A stretch of DNA of 45,991 nt from contig JAJZJI010000004.1 of the NCBI GenBank assembly GCA_021828345.1, positions 1 through 45,991 of the forward strand, given 5' to 3'. The stretch comes from Microcaldota archaeon. GTDB taxonomy: Archaea; Micrarchaeota; Micrarchaeia; Micrarchaeales; Micrarchaeaceae. The translations under genes were made by a program, and so were the position numbers. The notes under the pieces are model-generated. The model saw only the letters and a program-made list of their open reading frames with translations. It was not told the origin of the DNA and ran no database searches. Of this stretch, positions 16,775-26,061 are shown piece after piece (the stretch's first letter is position 1; each line of letters starts with the position of its first letter).

Positions 16775-17134
16775 ATGGAAAATATTGAACTTAAAATAAA
16801 TTTTGACCCACAAGAGCTCAAACAGAACATAAAAAATGAATTTTTTATAATATTGAACTTCTCGAATACCCATGATAGTTTAAATTTTTGGTGTGAGTGC
16901 GATCTTTTAGTTAAGCACCCATTATCTTTAGCACATGATAAAATGCTAGATATTGGAAGGACACGTATCGGTATTATAGAACCTAAAGGAGGTATTGAGA
17001 AGCGCATTAAAATTTATACTAGGCCCAATAACTATCCTGGTGAATACGAACTTAATTTAACAGCATATTTATATGATAAGGAAGGAGTAATATCAGAACG
17101 AATAGATCGAAAAGAAACAATAATCTGCAAATAA
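16775..17134 (+). CDS. unknown beta-sandwich-like protein, 119 aa
   Basis: No family recognised. From ATG 16775 the protein has 119 residues and no signal peptide, so it is likely cytoplasmic. It alternates short hydrophobic strands and turns (IELKINFDP, KNEFFIILNFSN, RIGIIEPKGG, then YPGEYELNLTAYLYDKEG). The last block is typical of Ig-like or arrestin-like beta sandwiches. An in-frame upstream ATG (16724) would add 17 hydrophobic residues, but it lies in a TATA-rich region and would spoil the promoter. The next gene starts 14 bp downstream, and the two probably form an operon. Confidence 0.65.
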   Translation: MENIELKINFDPQELKQNIKNEFFIILNFSNTHDSLNFWCECDLLVKHPLSLAHDKMLDIGRTRIGIIEPKGGIEKRIKIYTRPNNYPGEYELNLTAYLYDKEGVISERIDRKETIICK

Positions 17135-17148
17135 TAATCAGTGTTTAT

Positions 17149-17712
17149 ATGGACGATATACCAGCTTGGTTACTATGCCAAGATATATGCGCGCGGGCGC
17201 AAGAGGAGCTAACATCTCAAGCAATAGAGACACTTGATAGAGAGATAGAGGCTAAAAGACTTAAAATTGATGGACATTTAGTAACCGCTGATGAGGGTAC
17301 AAATGAGATTGAAAAAAAGCTTTTCGTTATTGGCAAAATTGTTGATGGAGAGCAGGAAATTTACAATAATTATATGGGAATGATTAGCAAGCTTGAAAAC
17401 AGCGAAAATGAATTAACGGGCAAGCTTGTTGAACGTATTGAAGAACTTAAAAGATTTTTGCTTGCCGTTTCTACAATATCTATATTAATGAGATATAGCA
17501 AACTTTTTAGAAATTGGTTTGAGGATATTGGACATCATTTCAAAGAGAATAGTGCTGAAAATATACTTTTCAAAACGATGAACCCATCACGACTTGAAGC
17601 ACTTGAATTTATAACAAAGAATAAGCGTATAATATTTGAAAATCTTTTCTCTGAGAATGAATTAAACATAATGATGAACGCTGCTGTTAAATTTAAAAAT
17701 ATTAAAAACTAA
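17149..17712 (+). CDS. unknown helical protein, 187 aa
   Basis: No family recognised. The 187-residue protein is almost all helix. Charged heptad-like segments occur at about 25-50 (AIETLDREIEAKRLKI) and 85-110 (ISKLENSENEL, then KLVERIEELKRF), followed by a moderately hydrophobic helix (LLAVSTISILMRYSKLF) that could touch a membrane but is short and flanked by charges. A pair of cysteines near the N-terminus (LLCQDIC) is notable. It follows the beta-sandwich gene by 14 bp. The pair, helical plus beta-rich, may act together. Function unknown. Confidence 0.65.
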   Translation: MDDIPAWLLCQDICARAQEELTSQAIETLDREIEAKRLKIDGHLVTADEGTNEIEKKLFVIGKIVDGEQEIYNNYMGMISKLENSENELTGKLVERIEELKRFLLAVSTISILMRYSKLFRNWFEDIGHHFKENSAENILFKTMNPSRLEALEFITKNKRIIFENLFSENELNIMMNAAVKFKNIKN

Positions 17713-17816
17713 CCAGCAAACAGTCATAACAAAACTTCATCACATCAGGCCATATAAACATTAACATTTAAAAATACGTTTAGTATATCAAATTTTCCTA
17801 TCAATATAGATATGCT

Positions 17817-17825
17817 TATATTTAT
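17817..17825 (+). promoter_or_regulatory. TATA box of ppa
   Basis: TTATATTTA centred about 31 bp ahead of ATG 17852, inside a 139-bp gap that holds no other recognisable gene. The distance fits a short 5' leader. Confidence 0.45.
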
Positions 17826-17851
17826 TTTTTAAGAATAAATGTTGTGATCTT

Positions 17852-18358
17852 ATGAAACTAGGAATTGGAAAGGACGCGCCAAAAGTTGTTAATGCATTTA
17901 TAGAAATACCAATGGGCTCAAACATAAAATATGAAATTGATGAGGAGAGTGGAATATTGAAAGTGGACCGCGTATTGTTTACATCCATGGTATATCCATT
18001 CAATTACGGCTTTATTGCCGGAACGCTTGGAGAGGATGGGGACCCATTAGATATTCTTGTTATGAGCAATCAGCCATTTATTCCGGGGAGCTTTATAAAA
18101 GCAAGACCAATAGGCGTTGCGTTTATGGAGGATGAAGAGGGAACTGATACTAAGATAATTGCAGTACCTATAGATAAGGTTGATCCAAACTTTAGTGATA
18201 TAAAGGACATAACAAATGTCTCAGAACCTATAAAGAGAAAAATTAAGCATTTTTTTGAGCACTACAAAGAGCTTGAACCAAACAAATGGGTTAAAATAAC
18301 GGGATATGGAAGCGCAGAAGATGCTTATAAGATGATAGATAGTGGAAAGAAGAGTTAA
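17852..18358 (+). CDS. ppa: inorganic pyrophosphatase, family I
   Basis: A soluble family I pyrophosphatase of 168 residues, the usual archaeal length. It hydrolyses PPi released by biosynthetic reactions. Clear signatures are [14 protein letters not shown], then [18 protein letters not shown], the metal site [12 protein letters not shown] (D-x-D-P-x-D), IKARPIG and [14 protein letters not shown], ending in the [22 protein letters not shown] helix. It has its own TATA box. The LUD-domain gene begins within 10 bp of its stop and is probably co-transcribed. Confidence 0.97.
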   Translation: MKLGIGKDAPKVVNAFIEIPMGSNIKYEIDEESGILKVDRVLFTSMVYPFNYGFIAGTLGEDGDPLDILVMSNQPFIPGSFIKARPIGVAFMEDEEGTDTKIIAVPIDKVDPNFSDIKDITNVSEPIKRKIKHFFEHYKELEPNKWVKITGYGSAEDAYKMIDSGKKS

Positions 18359-18367
18359 GTGCATTCT

Positions 18368-18991
18368 ATGCAATCTGACTTGTGGAATAAACTTCCAGAT
18401 AAACAAGTAGTTGATAGAGCTGCCGATGCACTAATGTCTAATGGAATAAATGTAGTTATTGTTAAAAATGGTTGCGACGCACTAGAATATATAATAAAAT
18501 TTATACCTGCGGGATCATCTGTAATGGATGGTGGGTCCACTACACTCAAACAGATAGGATTTTTAAATTATCTTAATAACAAATCCAGAGGTTGGAAAAA
18601 TTTACATAATGATATATGTAATGAGAATGATGAAACAAAACGATTGGATCTTAGGCGTTATGCAGTAACTGCAGATTACTTTCTTGGTAGCGTAAATGCC
18701 ATATTGGTTGATGGGAAGCTAATGCTTGTAGATAGAAGTGGAACGCGTGTTAGTGCATATGCTTTTGCAGCAAAACATGTCATTATAGTGGCGAGCGCAA
18801 ATAAGATAGTTGATTCTTTTGAGTTGGGCAGATTGCGTATAATAGAGCACGCACTGCCACTTGAGGATAAACGAATGAAAGAGGAGAACAATTCTTTTAG
18901 CGCAATCGCAAAATGGCTAATAATAGAGAAGGAGTTTACCAAAAATAGAATAACGCTTATCATAGTCACTGACGAACAACTTGGTTTTTGA
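18368..18991 (+). CDS. LUD-domain (LutC/YkgG, DUF162) protein
   Basis: A protein of 207 residues from ATG 18368 (a GTG 9 bp upstream is alternative). It shows the LUD pattern: an N-terminal helix, NGINVVIVKNGCDAL, then IPAGSSVMDGGSTTLKQIG, a central ALLVDGK-like strand (NAILVDGKLMLVDRSGTRVSAYAF split), and a C-terminal LIIVTDEQLG. LUD proteins include LutC of lactate utilisation; many are of unknown role. It lacks iron-sulfur cysteines and no lutA or lutB partner is nearby. A link with organic-acid or lactate oxidation is thus possible but unproven. Confidence 0.85.
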   Translation: MQSDLWNKLPDKQVVDRAADALMSNGINVVIVKNGCDALEYIIKFIPAGSSVMDGGSTTLKQIGFLNYLNNKSRGWKNLHNDICNENDETKRLDLRRYAVTADYFLGSVNAILVDGKLMLVDRSGTRVSAYAFAAKHVIIVASANKIVDSFELGRLRIIEHALPLEDKRMKEENNSFSAIAKWLIIEKEFTKNRITLIIVTDEQLGF

Positions 18992-19102
18992 TACTTAACA
19001 TTAATATTTGATTCAAAGTTAATAATTTGCAGTAACGTTTTATTTATAGATAAACCTTTAAGCATATTATTATAATTAAATATGTTGTTTATTAGTGATT
19101 AT

Positions 19103-19378
19103 ATGCCGAATAAAATACGCTGTAGCCATATATTGGTAAAAAATGCCACTTTGGCCAATGAGTTGTTTGAGCGAATATTAAAAGGAGAGGATTTTAGTAA
19201 ATTAGCAGCGGAGTATTCCATTGATGGTTCTAGGAGAAGAGGGGGCGATTTGGGCGTCTTCGGTAGAGGTGCTATGGTAAAACCTTTTGAGCAAGCAGCC
19301 TTTGCGTTAAATAAAGGGGAGGTATCCAAACCGATTAAAACGGATTTTGGGTACCATATAATAAAAAGAACAGAATAA
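19103..19378 (+). CDS. parvulin-type peptidyl-prolyl isomerase
   Basis: A single-domain parvulin of 91 residues from ATG 19103. It matches the fold throughout: [10 protein letters not shown] (first strand with catalytic His), [18 protein letters not shown], then [22 protein letters not shown] and a C-terminal [10 protein letters not shown] with the second His. It catalyses cis-trans isomerisation of X-Pro bonds and aids folding in the cytoplasm. There is no signal peptide. An in-frame ATG at 19082 would add seven residues (MLFISDY) but gives a poorer family fit. The CDP-alcohol transferase gene follows by 23 bp on the same strand. Confidence 0.93.
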   Translation: MPNKIRCSHILVKNATLANELFERILKGEDFSKLAAEYSIDGSRRRGGDLGVFGRGAMVKPFEQAAFALNKGEVSKPIKTDFGYHIIKRTE

Positions 19379-19401
19379 TAAATATATATAGTTGAATTTG
19401 T

Positions 19402-20037
19402 ATGAGAGCTGCCGATATTACAACAATATTTAGAACATTTCTCGTGATACTTGTATTATATTTAGTTATAATAAAATATGACCCAGTAATATCAGTTCTT
19501 CTTTTTTTGATTGCAACGGCGCTTGATGGCATTGATGGATATTTAGCTATATGGCAGGAGAGTAACCATAAAATCTCCTTCAACACCTATCTAAAGGCAG
19601 CAATATCAAAAAACAGAATTGCAAAAGCAAGCATATCGCGATATAAAAATAGGGCATCAATAAATGCTAAATTTGGTCCTAGAATAGATGTGGCAGCGGA
19701 TAGAGTTGCTGAATATGCGATGTTTATAATTTTTCTTTATTTGGGTATTGTTCCACTCTATATCGTAATTGCAGTAGTGATAATACATTCATTTGCAGAT
19801 GCATTAATGGGCTCACGAGGCACCTCTTCTGAAATGAAAACAAAGGCCGCAAAACTTATTTATAGTTCAAATGCAAGTAGAGCCTTAATAAATGTACTTA
19901 AAATAGTCACGTTTGCATACCTTATATTTGAATATGTGGATAATTATCCGCAGATATTTGGATATATTTTAATTGCTGGATTATTCATAATGATACTACT
20001 TAGAGGGGTAGTTGAGATATATGATAGCATTACATAG
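19402..20037 (+). CDS. CDP-alcohol phosphatidyltransferase family protein with an insertion
   Basis: A 211-residue membrane enzyme with about five or six helices. The family transfers a polar head such as glycerol-P, inositol-P or serine to a CDP-lipid. The catalytic motif D-x2-D-G-x2-A-R-x8-9-G-x3-D-x3-D is present in two halves: DGIDGYLA (D42, D45, G46) and GPRIDVAADR (G92, D96, D100). Normally G-to-G spacing is 13-14 residues. Here it is 46, so about 32 extra residues (roughly 50-81, basic and helical) sit in the active-site loop, and the motif arginine directly after A49 is replaced by I50. R84-R85-like residues after the insert may restore it. The start fits the family (ITTIFRTFL). It precedes the Yip1-like gene by 8 bp. 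Confidence 0.82.
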   Translation: MRAADITTIFRTFLVILVLYLVIIKYDPVISVLLFLIATALDGIDGYLAIWQESNHKISFNTYLKAAISKNRIAKASISRYKNRASINAKFGPRIDVAADRVAEYAMFIIFLYLGIVPLYIVIAVVIIHSFADALMGSRGTSSEMKTKAAKLIYSSNASRALINVLKIVTFAYLIFEYVDNYPQIFGYILIAGLFIMILLRGVVEIYDSIT

Positions 20038-20045
20038 GTATTATT

Positions 20046-20663
20046 ATGAAATTACTTTTTAGAGATTTTAAAAATGGGGTTAAATCTGCGCTCTTTCTAG
20101 GCGCAAATGAGGAGCGGAACGCAAATAGGATAACCATGCTAAAATTATATTATAGGGCAATAGTATTACCCATGATAATTTCTGTAATTATAGGGGCGAT
20201 ATTTATAAGTTTTTATGGAAATTTGCCTAATTTATTAATAGAGAGCATAATGCCATATATGAGCGTTGGAATATTGAGTAGTATAAATTCTAGTATAATC
20301 ATAGAGGCATCAATAATATTCTTGTATCTGATCTTATTTCCTTTTGTGATAATGACATTCTCACTTATATTCCATTTTATATCAAAAATATTGCTAAGAT
20401 TATATAATGGCACACATGCAAATACCTTCAGCGCATCCGTTTACGCCGCACTGCCCTTTGTTTTATTCTTTTGGGTCTTAATGATACCACAACTGGGCGC
20501 CATATTTTACGTATTACTCGTGTGGTCTATAGTAGCATTTGTATATGCAAGTTCAGCAAAACATAACATATCAAAGAGCAGGGCGCTTGGAAGCCTAGCA
20601 TCTTTTGTCATAGTGGCATTATTAGTTGGATTTGCAATTATCGGATTTTTAGCGCTTTTATAA
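20046..20663 (+). CDS. Yip1-like membrane protein
   Basis: A 205-residue protein with five predicted membrane helices after a short basic N-terminus containing an amphipathic helix. The arrangement (two helices, loop with FHFISKILLRLYNGTHANTF, three helices) and the central FSASVYAALPFVLF segment resemble Yip1-domain proteins, which are common in archaea and are of unknown function. It begins 8 bp after the CDP-alcohol transferase gene and may be linked to membrane biogenesis. No catalytic motif is visible. Confidence 0.6.
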   Translation: MKLLFRDFKNGVKSALFLGANEERNANRITMLKLYYRAIVLPMIISVIIGAIFISFYGNLPNLLIESIMPYMSVGILSSINSSIIIEASIIFLYLILFPFVIMTFSLIFHFISKILLRLYNGTHANTFSASVYAALPFVLFFWVLMIPQLGAIFYVLLVWSIVAFVYASSAKHNISKSRALGSLASFVIVALLVGFAIIGFLALL

Positions 20664-20733
20664 TAATAAATTAAAGTGGTAAATGAAAAATTTATGAAGA
20701 TATTTATCACTTGAATTTAAATATGGAAGTGCC

Positions 20734-20737
20734 GGTG
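20734..20737 (+). promoter_or_regulatory. GGTG Shine-Dalgarno deciding the lhr TTG start
   Basis: GGTG is 7 nt before TTG 20745. The nearby ATG 20723 is in another frame, so this site supports the TTG start of the helicase. Confidence 0.45.
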
Positions 20738-20744
20738 TTTTTAA

Positions 20745-23411
20745 TTGATAGAGCAGCTTATAGAACCATTTAGTGATAAGGAGAGCCTTGATGCACTTAA
20801 CATTTATGTTAGGGAGTGGTTTACATTAAACTTTAAGGAATTGACACCTCCACAAAAATTTACATTCAAATTAATAAGTGAAAAAAAGAACGTTCTTGTT
20901 ACAGCACCCACAGGATCTGGAAAAACAATGTCTGGTTTTCTATCAATAATTAGTAAATTATTTGATTATTCTATATCAGGAACACTTGAAAATAAGGTAT
21001 ATTGTATATACGTATCACCATTAAAATCACTCAATAATGACATATACAAGAATCTCTCTGGACCATTAGAGCAAATATATGATATCATAATAAAGAAAAT
21101 GGGAATGGATATAATAAAATCCAACATAAAAAAGGTTAGCGTTGGTGTAAGAACTGGCGACACATCTCAACAAGAAAGAAGACAACAACTTTTAAAGCCG
21201 CCAAATATACTTGTAACTACTCCTGAAAGCCTTGCAATAATGATAAACTCCAAAAAGTTTCTAGAGAATTTAAATGGTGTTGAATATATTATAATAGATG
21301 AAATGCATGAGCTTGCTGGCAATAAACGCGGCGTGCATCTTACACTCACAATAGAGCGGTTAGCAGCATTAGTTAATAGGGATATAATGCGCATCGGTCT
21401 TGGTGCAACTATACATCCGCTTGAAGAGGCGGCAAAATTTCTTGTAGGATATAAGAATGGAAGTAATGAACCGCGTGATTGTAAAATTGTTGATGCATCA
21501 TGGAGTAAAAAATTTGATGTTATCACAATAAGCCCTGTTAATGATTTAATATACACAGATAGTAAAATAATAGATAACGAGTTGTATAAGGAAATAGATA
21601 GAATAATTAAAAATAGCAAGTCAACGCTCATATTTACGAATACACGAAGCGGTACAGAGCGCGTTGTATTTAACCTTAAAGAACGATTTAAGTATGGAGA
21701 GGACATTGCAGCACATCATAGCTCTTTATCACGTGATTTTAGATTTGAGGTAGAGGAGCTACTTAAAAAAGGCTCACTTAAATGTGCAGTAACTTCAACT
21801 AGCTTAGAGCTCGGAGTTGATATAGGTGCTATAGAAAATGTAATACAATTAGGCTCCCCAAAGAGCATCAGTAGGGCTATACAACGAATTGGAAGAGCTG
21901 GGCACACATTCAAAGCAGTTGCACATGGCGAGATAATAGCTTTAGATAGAGATGATCTTGTAGAATGCACAGTCATGTTAGATGCTGCATTAAAAAAACA
22001 TTTAGATTCATTTAGTACGCCAAAAAATGCACTTGACGTGCTTGCACAGCACATTATAGGCATGTCATTAAACGCAAAATGGGATGTTGATAAGGCATTT
22101 GATTTGGTAAGAAGAGCTTATCCTTATAATACGTTAGAAAAATGTGATTTTACATCCCTAATAAACTACCTTGCAGGAAAATATGTAGGACTAGAGAGCA
22201 GAAAGGTTTATGGTAAAATATGGTATGAAGAAAAGGATAATACCTTTGGAAGGCGTGGAAAGTTAGCTCAAGCTATATACATGCTTAATTTAGGTACAAT
22301 ACCTGATGAAGTTACAATAAATGTATTTACATTAGATAAAAAATGGGTTGGAAGTATAGAGGAGGAATTTTTATCTAAGATGAAATTAGGCGATATCTTT
22401 ACACTTGGTGGAAGATTATATGAATTCCAACACGCAAAAGGCATGAAATGCTATGTTAAAATTGCAAATAGTAAATCTCCAACAATACCCCCATGGTTTT
22501 CCGAACAGCTGCCGCTAAGTTTTGAACTTGCAACTGAAATAGGCGTATTTAGAAATAAATTAGGCACTGCAATTCTAAATAATTCTAGACGTTCTGACAA
22601 AAAAATGCCTACAGAGGTAGAAAATATTCTAAAAGATATGCCAATGGATGACAATGCGCAATTGGCTGTTTATGGATATTTTATGGAGCAGTACAAATAT
22701 ACTAAAATTATACCAAACAACAAAATGATATTAATTGAGGATACTATGGAAATTGAATCTGCTAGGGGAAATAGAAAACATTATTTGGTATTTCATGCAC
22801 TTTACGGCAGAAGAGTCAATGATGCACTATCTAGAGCATTTGCGATACAGCTTGGAGAACGTTTGGATAAGGATATTGGAATAGCTGTTAGTGATAATGG
22901 GTTTATACTAAACATTGGCACACTTAAGATAAACGCCGGTATAATTAATGAGGTTATTGAAGATTTAAGCTCATCTAATATATCAACAATGCTCAAACAT
23001 AATATAAGAAATACAGAAATAATGAGAAGGCGATTCAGACATGTCGCAGCGCGTGGATTTATGATACTTAAAAATTATATGGGTTGGAAGATTGGTGTTG
23101 GAAAACAACAATTTAACTCCCAAATGCTTTTGAAGGCAATTGAGCAGATAGATAAAAACTTCCCTTTATTAAAAGAGACATATAGAGAAATATTAAATGA
23201 TATGATGGATATGCCCCGCGCTCAAACGCTGCTATATGAGATACGGGATAATAAAATACAATACAAGTTAATAAAAACGAACACACCCTCTCCGTTTGCA
23301 CATAAGATGATGACATTCGGACATGCTGATGTCATAATGATGGAAAGTAAACATCAGTATCTTCAAAAATTACACAAATCTGTTATGGAAAAAATAGATG
23401 CAAATAATTAA
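20745..23411 (+). CDS. lhr: Lhr-family ATP-dependent helicase
   Basis: An 888-residue superfamily 2 helicase of the archaeal Lhr-core type. The motor has VTAPTGSGKTMSGFL (Walker A), YVSPLKSLNNDI (Ia), TTPESLAIM, IIDEMHELAG (motif II, DEMH), GLGATIHP (III), FTNTRSGTERVVF (IV), TSLELGVDIG (V) and QRIGRAGH (VI). The winged-helix and Lhr-core domains fill the C-terminal half. Lhr enzymes unwind DNA or DNA:RNA and act in repair. The frame starts at TTG 20745, guided by GGTG 7 nt before; no upstream in-frame ATG exists. Its stop abuts the convergent mqo-like gene with no gap. Confidence 0.95.
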   Translation: MIEQLIEPFSDKESLDALNIYVREWFTLNFKELTPPQKFTFKLISEKKNVLVTAPTGSGKTMSGFLSIISKLFDYSISGTLENKVYCIYVSPLKSLNNDIYKNLSGPLEQIYDIIIKKMGMDIIKSNIKKVSVGVRTGDTSQQERRQQLLKPPNILVTTPESLAIMINSKKFLENLNGVEYIIIDEMHELAGNKRGVHLTLTIERLAALVNRDIMRIGLGATIHPLEEAAKFLVGYKNGSNEPRDCKIVDASWSKKFDVITISPVNDLIYTDSKIIDNELYKEIDRIIKNSKSTLIFTNTRSGTERVVFNLKERFKYGEDIAAHHSSLSRDFRFEVEELLKKGSLKCAVTSTSLELGVDIGAIENVIQLGSPKSISRAIQRIGRAGHTFKAVAHGEIIALDRDDLVECTVMLDAALKKHLDSFSTPKNALDVLAQHIIGMSLNAKWDVDKAFDLVRRAYPYNTLEKCDFTSLINYLAGKYVGLESRKVYGKIWYEEKDNTFGRRGKLAQAIYMLNLGTIPDEVTINVFTLDKKWVGSIEEEFLSKMKLGDIFTLGGRLYEFQHAKGMKCYVKIANSKSPTIPPWFSEQLPLSFELATEIGVFRNKLGTAILNNSRRSDKKMPTEVENILKDMPMDDNAQLAVYGYFMEQYKYTKIIPNNKMILIEDTMEIESARGNRKHYLVFHALYGRRVNDALSRAFAIQLGERLDKDIGIAVSDNGFILNIGTLKINAGIINEVIEDLSSSNISTMLKHNIRNTEIMRRRFRHVAARGFMILKNYMGWKIGVGKQQFNSQMLLKAIEQIDKNFPLLKETYREILNDMMDMPRAQTLLYEIRDNKIQYKLIKTNTPSPFAHKMMTFGHADVIMMESKHQYLQKLHKSVMEKIDANN

Positions 23412-24737
23412 TCAACCGCCAAGCTCCTCTTTAAAAAGTGCATAATTGAAATTATTCCCTAAATGACTTGTTATATATTTTATATCCTCCAATGCGCTAC
23501 CGATGCATGAGCTTGCGCCTGGAGAGGGGGTTATATTAAATATTAAATGCTCTTCTTTTAGTTTTGCTTCCCCTAACACTAGTGAATGTGTTTTTTCATC
23601 TATTATTTGAGGTCTAATACCACCAGTATTTTTAACAGTCCATAAATCTGAATATTTTAACCTCGGTACTATCTTCTGTGCCTCGTTTTTAAGAAACTGA
23701 TATTTACCGACCACAGGTATTGGGTATATAGCATTCTTTGACATTATTCGATATATATCCTTGTTAAATAATATATTTTTTAATGATATTAACGTATCTA
23801 AATCAAGATCAAATATCTTCAAATTATCTAAAGCGGTATCAACATGACCCTTCTCAAGTAATGGACCTAAAATTACTGTTGGTCCATACCTAGTAACATT
23901 AGGATCTTTTATATCAGGATCCGCATGTATAGCAGCAAATGGTATATTTCCCTGCTGCACACGATATACCTTGCCATTTAGAACTTTTTTTGAATAATAA
24001 TACCCACCACCGACAGGCAGTATTGATATATTTTTATCATACCCCATACTTTTAGCAAAATAGAGAGAGTATATGCCAGATGCAAAGACCACAAAACGCG
24101 CTTTGTAGGTATTATCATTAGTCTCTAATACATAATTGCCGCTAACACGTGATATTTTTTTTACCTTTGAATTAAATTTAATCTTATAACCCTTATTTTT
24201 TTTACCGTTGTTCGCAAAGGATTTCGAAAGAGCCCCAAAATCAACCATATAACCATTATCTGAAAGTAATGCAGTAAGCACTTCATCTTTTTGGCGACCC
24301 TTAACAAGATTTGGTTCTATTTTTTCTAACGTTTTAGACCCCAATTTTTTTAACCCAGGAAATAACGTACGCATTTTTGATGTATATATATTCTCTAACT
24401 GCTGTGACTCTATATCACCCACACCCAAAACCATCTTTTGGCAGTTCTGTATTAGGTGCTTGTCATATTTACCATTTTTTATTCCTGTATAATTAAGAAT
24501 ATATTCGGCCGACTGCTTTACATCCTTTGCTTTTTCATAACTATAATTTGTTTCAACATCACCGAAATGCAGCGTCTGTGAATTGCTTCTACTGCTTGAA
24601 TTAAGTGTTGATATATCAGAGTATTTTTCCAGTAATAATACATTTTTCAGATTTGAGTATCTACTCGAAATATAAAAAAGTGCAGAACCCGTTATTCCTG
24701 CCCCTACGATTATTAAATCATATACAGTATCAGACAT
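23412..24737 (-). CDS. mqo: malate:quinone oxidoreductase-like FAD enzyme
   Basis: A 441-residue FAD-dependent oxidoreductase. The N-terminus holds the dinucleotide-binding GAGITGSA loop followed by LLEKYSDI. The substrate region reads RSNSQTLHFGDVETNY, resembling the short malate:quinone oxidoreductases of epsilon-proteobacteria, rather than the HNSG form of 2-hydroxyglutarate oxidases. Later blocks are RFVVFASGIYS, PVGGGYYYS, RYGPTVILGP and the C-terminal FAD contact FNITPSPGASSCIGSA. No membrane helix is seen, as expected for a peripheral enzyme. It would oxidise malate to oxaloacetate and reduce quinone. It is divergent from citrate synthase, which uses oxaloacetate, with a 120-bp shared promoter region. 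L-2-hydroxyglutarate oxidase is the main alternative. Confidence 0.75.
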   Translation of the reverse strand: MSDTVYDLIIVGAGITGSALFYISSRYSNLKNVLLLEKYSDISTLNSSSRSNSQTLHFGDVETNYSYEKAKDVKQSAEYILNYTGIKNGKYDKHLIQNCQKMVLGVGDIESQQLENIYTSKMRTLFPGLKKLGSKTLEKIEPNLVKGRQKDEVLTALLSDNGYMVDFGALSKSFANNGKKNKGYKIKFNSKVKKISRVSGNYVLETNDNTYKARFVVFASGIYSLYFAKSMGYDKNISILPVGGGYYYSKKVLNGKVYRVQQGNIPFAAIHADPDIKDPNVTRYGPTVILGPLLEKGHVDTALDNLKIFDLDLDTLISLKNILFNKDIYRIMSKNAIYPIPVVGKYQFLKNEAQKIVPRLKYSDLWTVKNTGGIRPQIIDEKTHSLVLGEAKLKEEHLIFNITPSPGASSCIGSALEDIKYITSHLGNNFNYALFKEELGG

Positions 24738-24857
24738 TTTTACACACTCTATAAAAGTTGATAAAATCTATAAATGTTGCCAAAAATGGTTAATTTTGAA
24801 GCTTCTTTTATAGCTTTATTATATATTATTTAGCTTTTCATATATTTTAATGATATT

Positions 24858-26003
24858 ATGGCAGATGTTGTAAAAATAGAAAAGGGATTAGAAGGTGTAT
24901 ACTTTACAGAGAGTAATATATGTAAGGTTGATGGAACATTAGGACGTTTGTATTATAGAGGATATTCCATAGAGGAACTCGCCGAAAATTCAACATTTGA
25001 AGAGGTATCGTATCTTCTTTTATTTGGAACACTCCCGAAAAAAAGCGAATTAAATGCATTTAAAAAAAATTTAGCAACGAAAAGAGCTTTGCCAAAAGAA
25101 ATAATAAAAATTATAGAGGATGGTGTTAACAAATGCGATACAATGCATATACTACGAACCGCAGTTTCAGCTCTCCCATTATATGATAACGAGATAAACA
25201 ACAAAAATTCAAACAATTTATATGACAGTATTAATTTAATATCGAAAGTTGCAAGCATAACAGCTACAATAGGCAGGTATTTATCCAAAAAAAAATATAT
25301 AGCCCCTAATAAAAGCTTAGGACATGCAGAAAATTTTCTTTATATGTTAAATGGCACTCTACCAAGTAAAAAAGATACTAAGATACTTGACAAAATGATG
25401 ATACTGCATGCAGAGCATAGTTCAAATGCATCTACATTTTCAGCCCTTGTAACTGCTTCAACACTATCAGACATATATTCCGCATTTGCTTCTGCAATAG
25501 GAACATTGAAAGGACCATTACATGGAGAGGCTGATGAAAATGCATTGCGTATGATGTATGCAATTAAAAATGCAAATAATACAGAAAATTACATAAATAA
25601 CGCATTAAATAAAAAAGAAAGAATAATGGGTTTTGGACATAGAATATATAAAACATATGACCCAAGAGCTCGTATTATACGCGGACTGTTAACAGAAATG
25701 CAGAAAAGCGGCAATACTGAAATAAAAAATATAACTGAGATTGCGATTGCTGCAGAAAAGATGATGATAGAAAAATTAGGAGCAAGTCATGGGATATGGC
25801 CTAATGTGGACTTTTTTGCCGGTCCAGTTTATAGATACATAAATATACCAATAGATATATTTACACCTCTATTTGCCACAGGCAGATCCCCAGGATGGTG
25901 CGCACATATAATAGAGTACTGGGAAAATAATAGATTAATACGCCCACTGGAACTGTATAAAGGAAGGATTAATTTGCATTATAAAAAAATTTCCTCTAGA
26001 TAA
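24858..26003 (+). CDS. gltA: citrate synthase
   Basis: A 381-residue citrate synthase of the compact archaeal/Gram-positive type. It condenses acetyl-CoA with oxaloacetate to open the TCA cycle. Signatures are GRLYYRGYSIEELAE near the start, LHAEHSSNAST (conserved His region), GPLHGEADENAL with the catalytic His, GFGHRIYKTYDPRA with the second His, and WPNVDFFAG with the catalytic Asp, followed by GRSPGWCAHIIEY. It is divergent to the mqo-like gene, whose product would supply oxaloacetate. The leader region is AT-rich with several TATA-like runs. Confidence 0.96.
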   Translation: MADVVKIEKGLEGVYFTESNICKVDGTLGRLYYRGYSIEELAENSTFEEVSYLLLFGTLPKKSELNAFKKNLATKRALPKEIIKIIEDGVNKCDTMHILRTAVSALPLYDNEINNKNSNNLYDSINLISKVASITATIGRYLSKKKYIAPNKSLGHAENFLYMLNGTLPSKKDTKILDKMMILHAEHSSNASTFSALVTASTLSDIYSAFASAIGTLKGPLHGEADENALRMMYAIKNANNTENYINNALNKKERIMGFGHRIYKTYDPRARIIRGLLTEMQKSGNTEIKNITEIAIAAEKMMIEKLGASHGIWPNVDFFAGPVYRYINIPIDIFTPLFATGRSPGWCAHIIEYWENNRLIRPLELYKGRINLHYKKISSR

Positions 26004-26061
26004 ACAAAGCACAGAAGCTATTTATTTGTTTTATACGATTCATATTAATGTAGGCGAATAG

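Noticed and set aside
20723..20725. ATG 20723 as the lhr start
   Set aside because: It is 22 bp before TTG 20745 and in a different frame.
21167..23316. Minus-strand open frames inside lhr
   Set aside because: The helicase motifs on the plus strand are intact and in order; the antisense frames are shadows.
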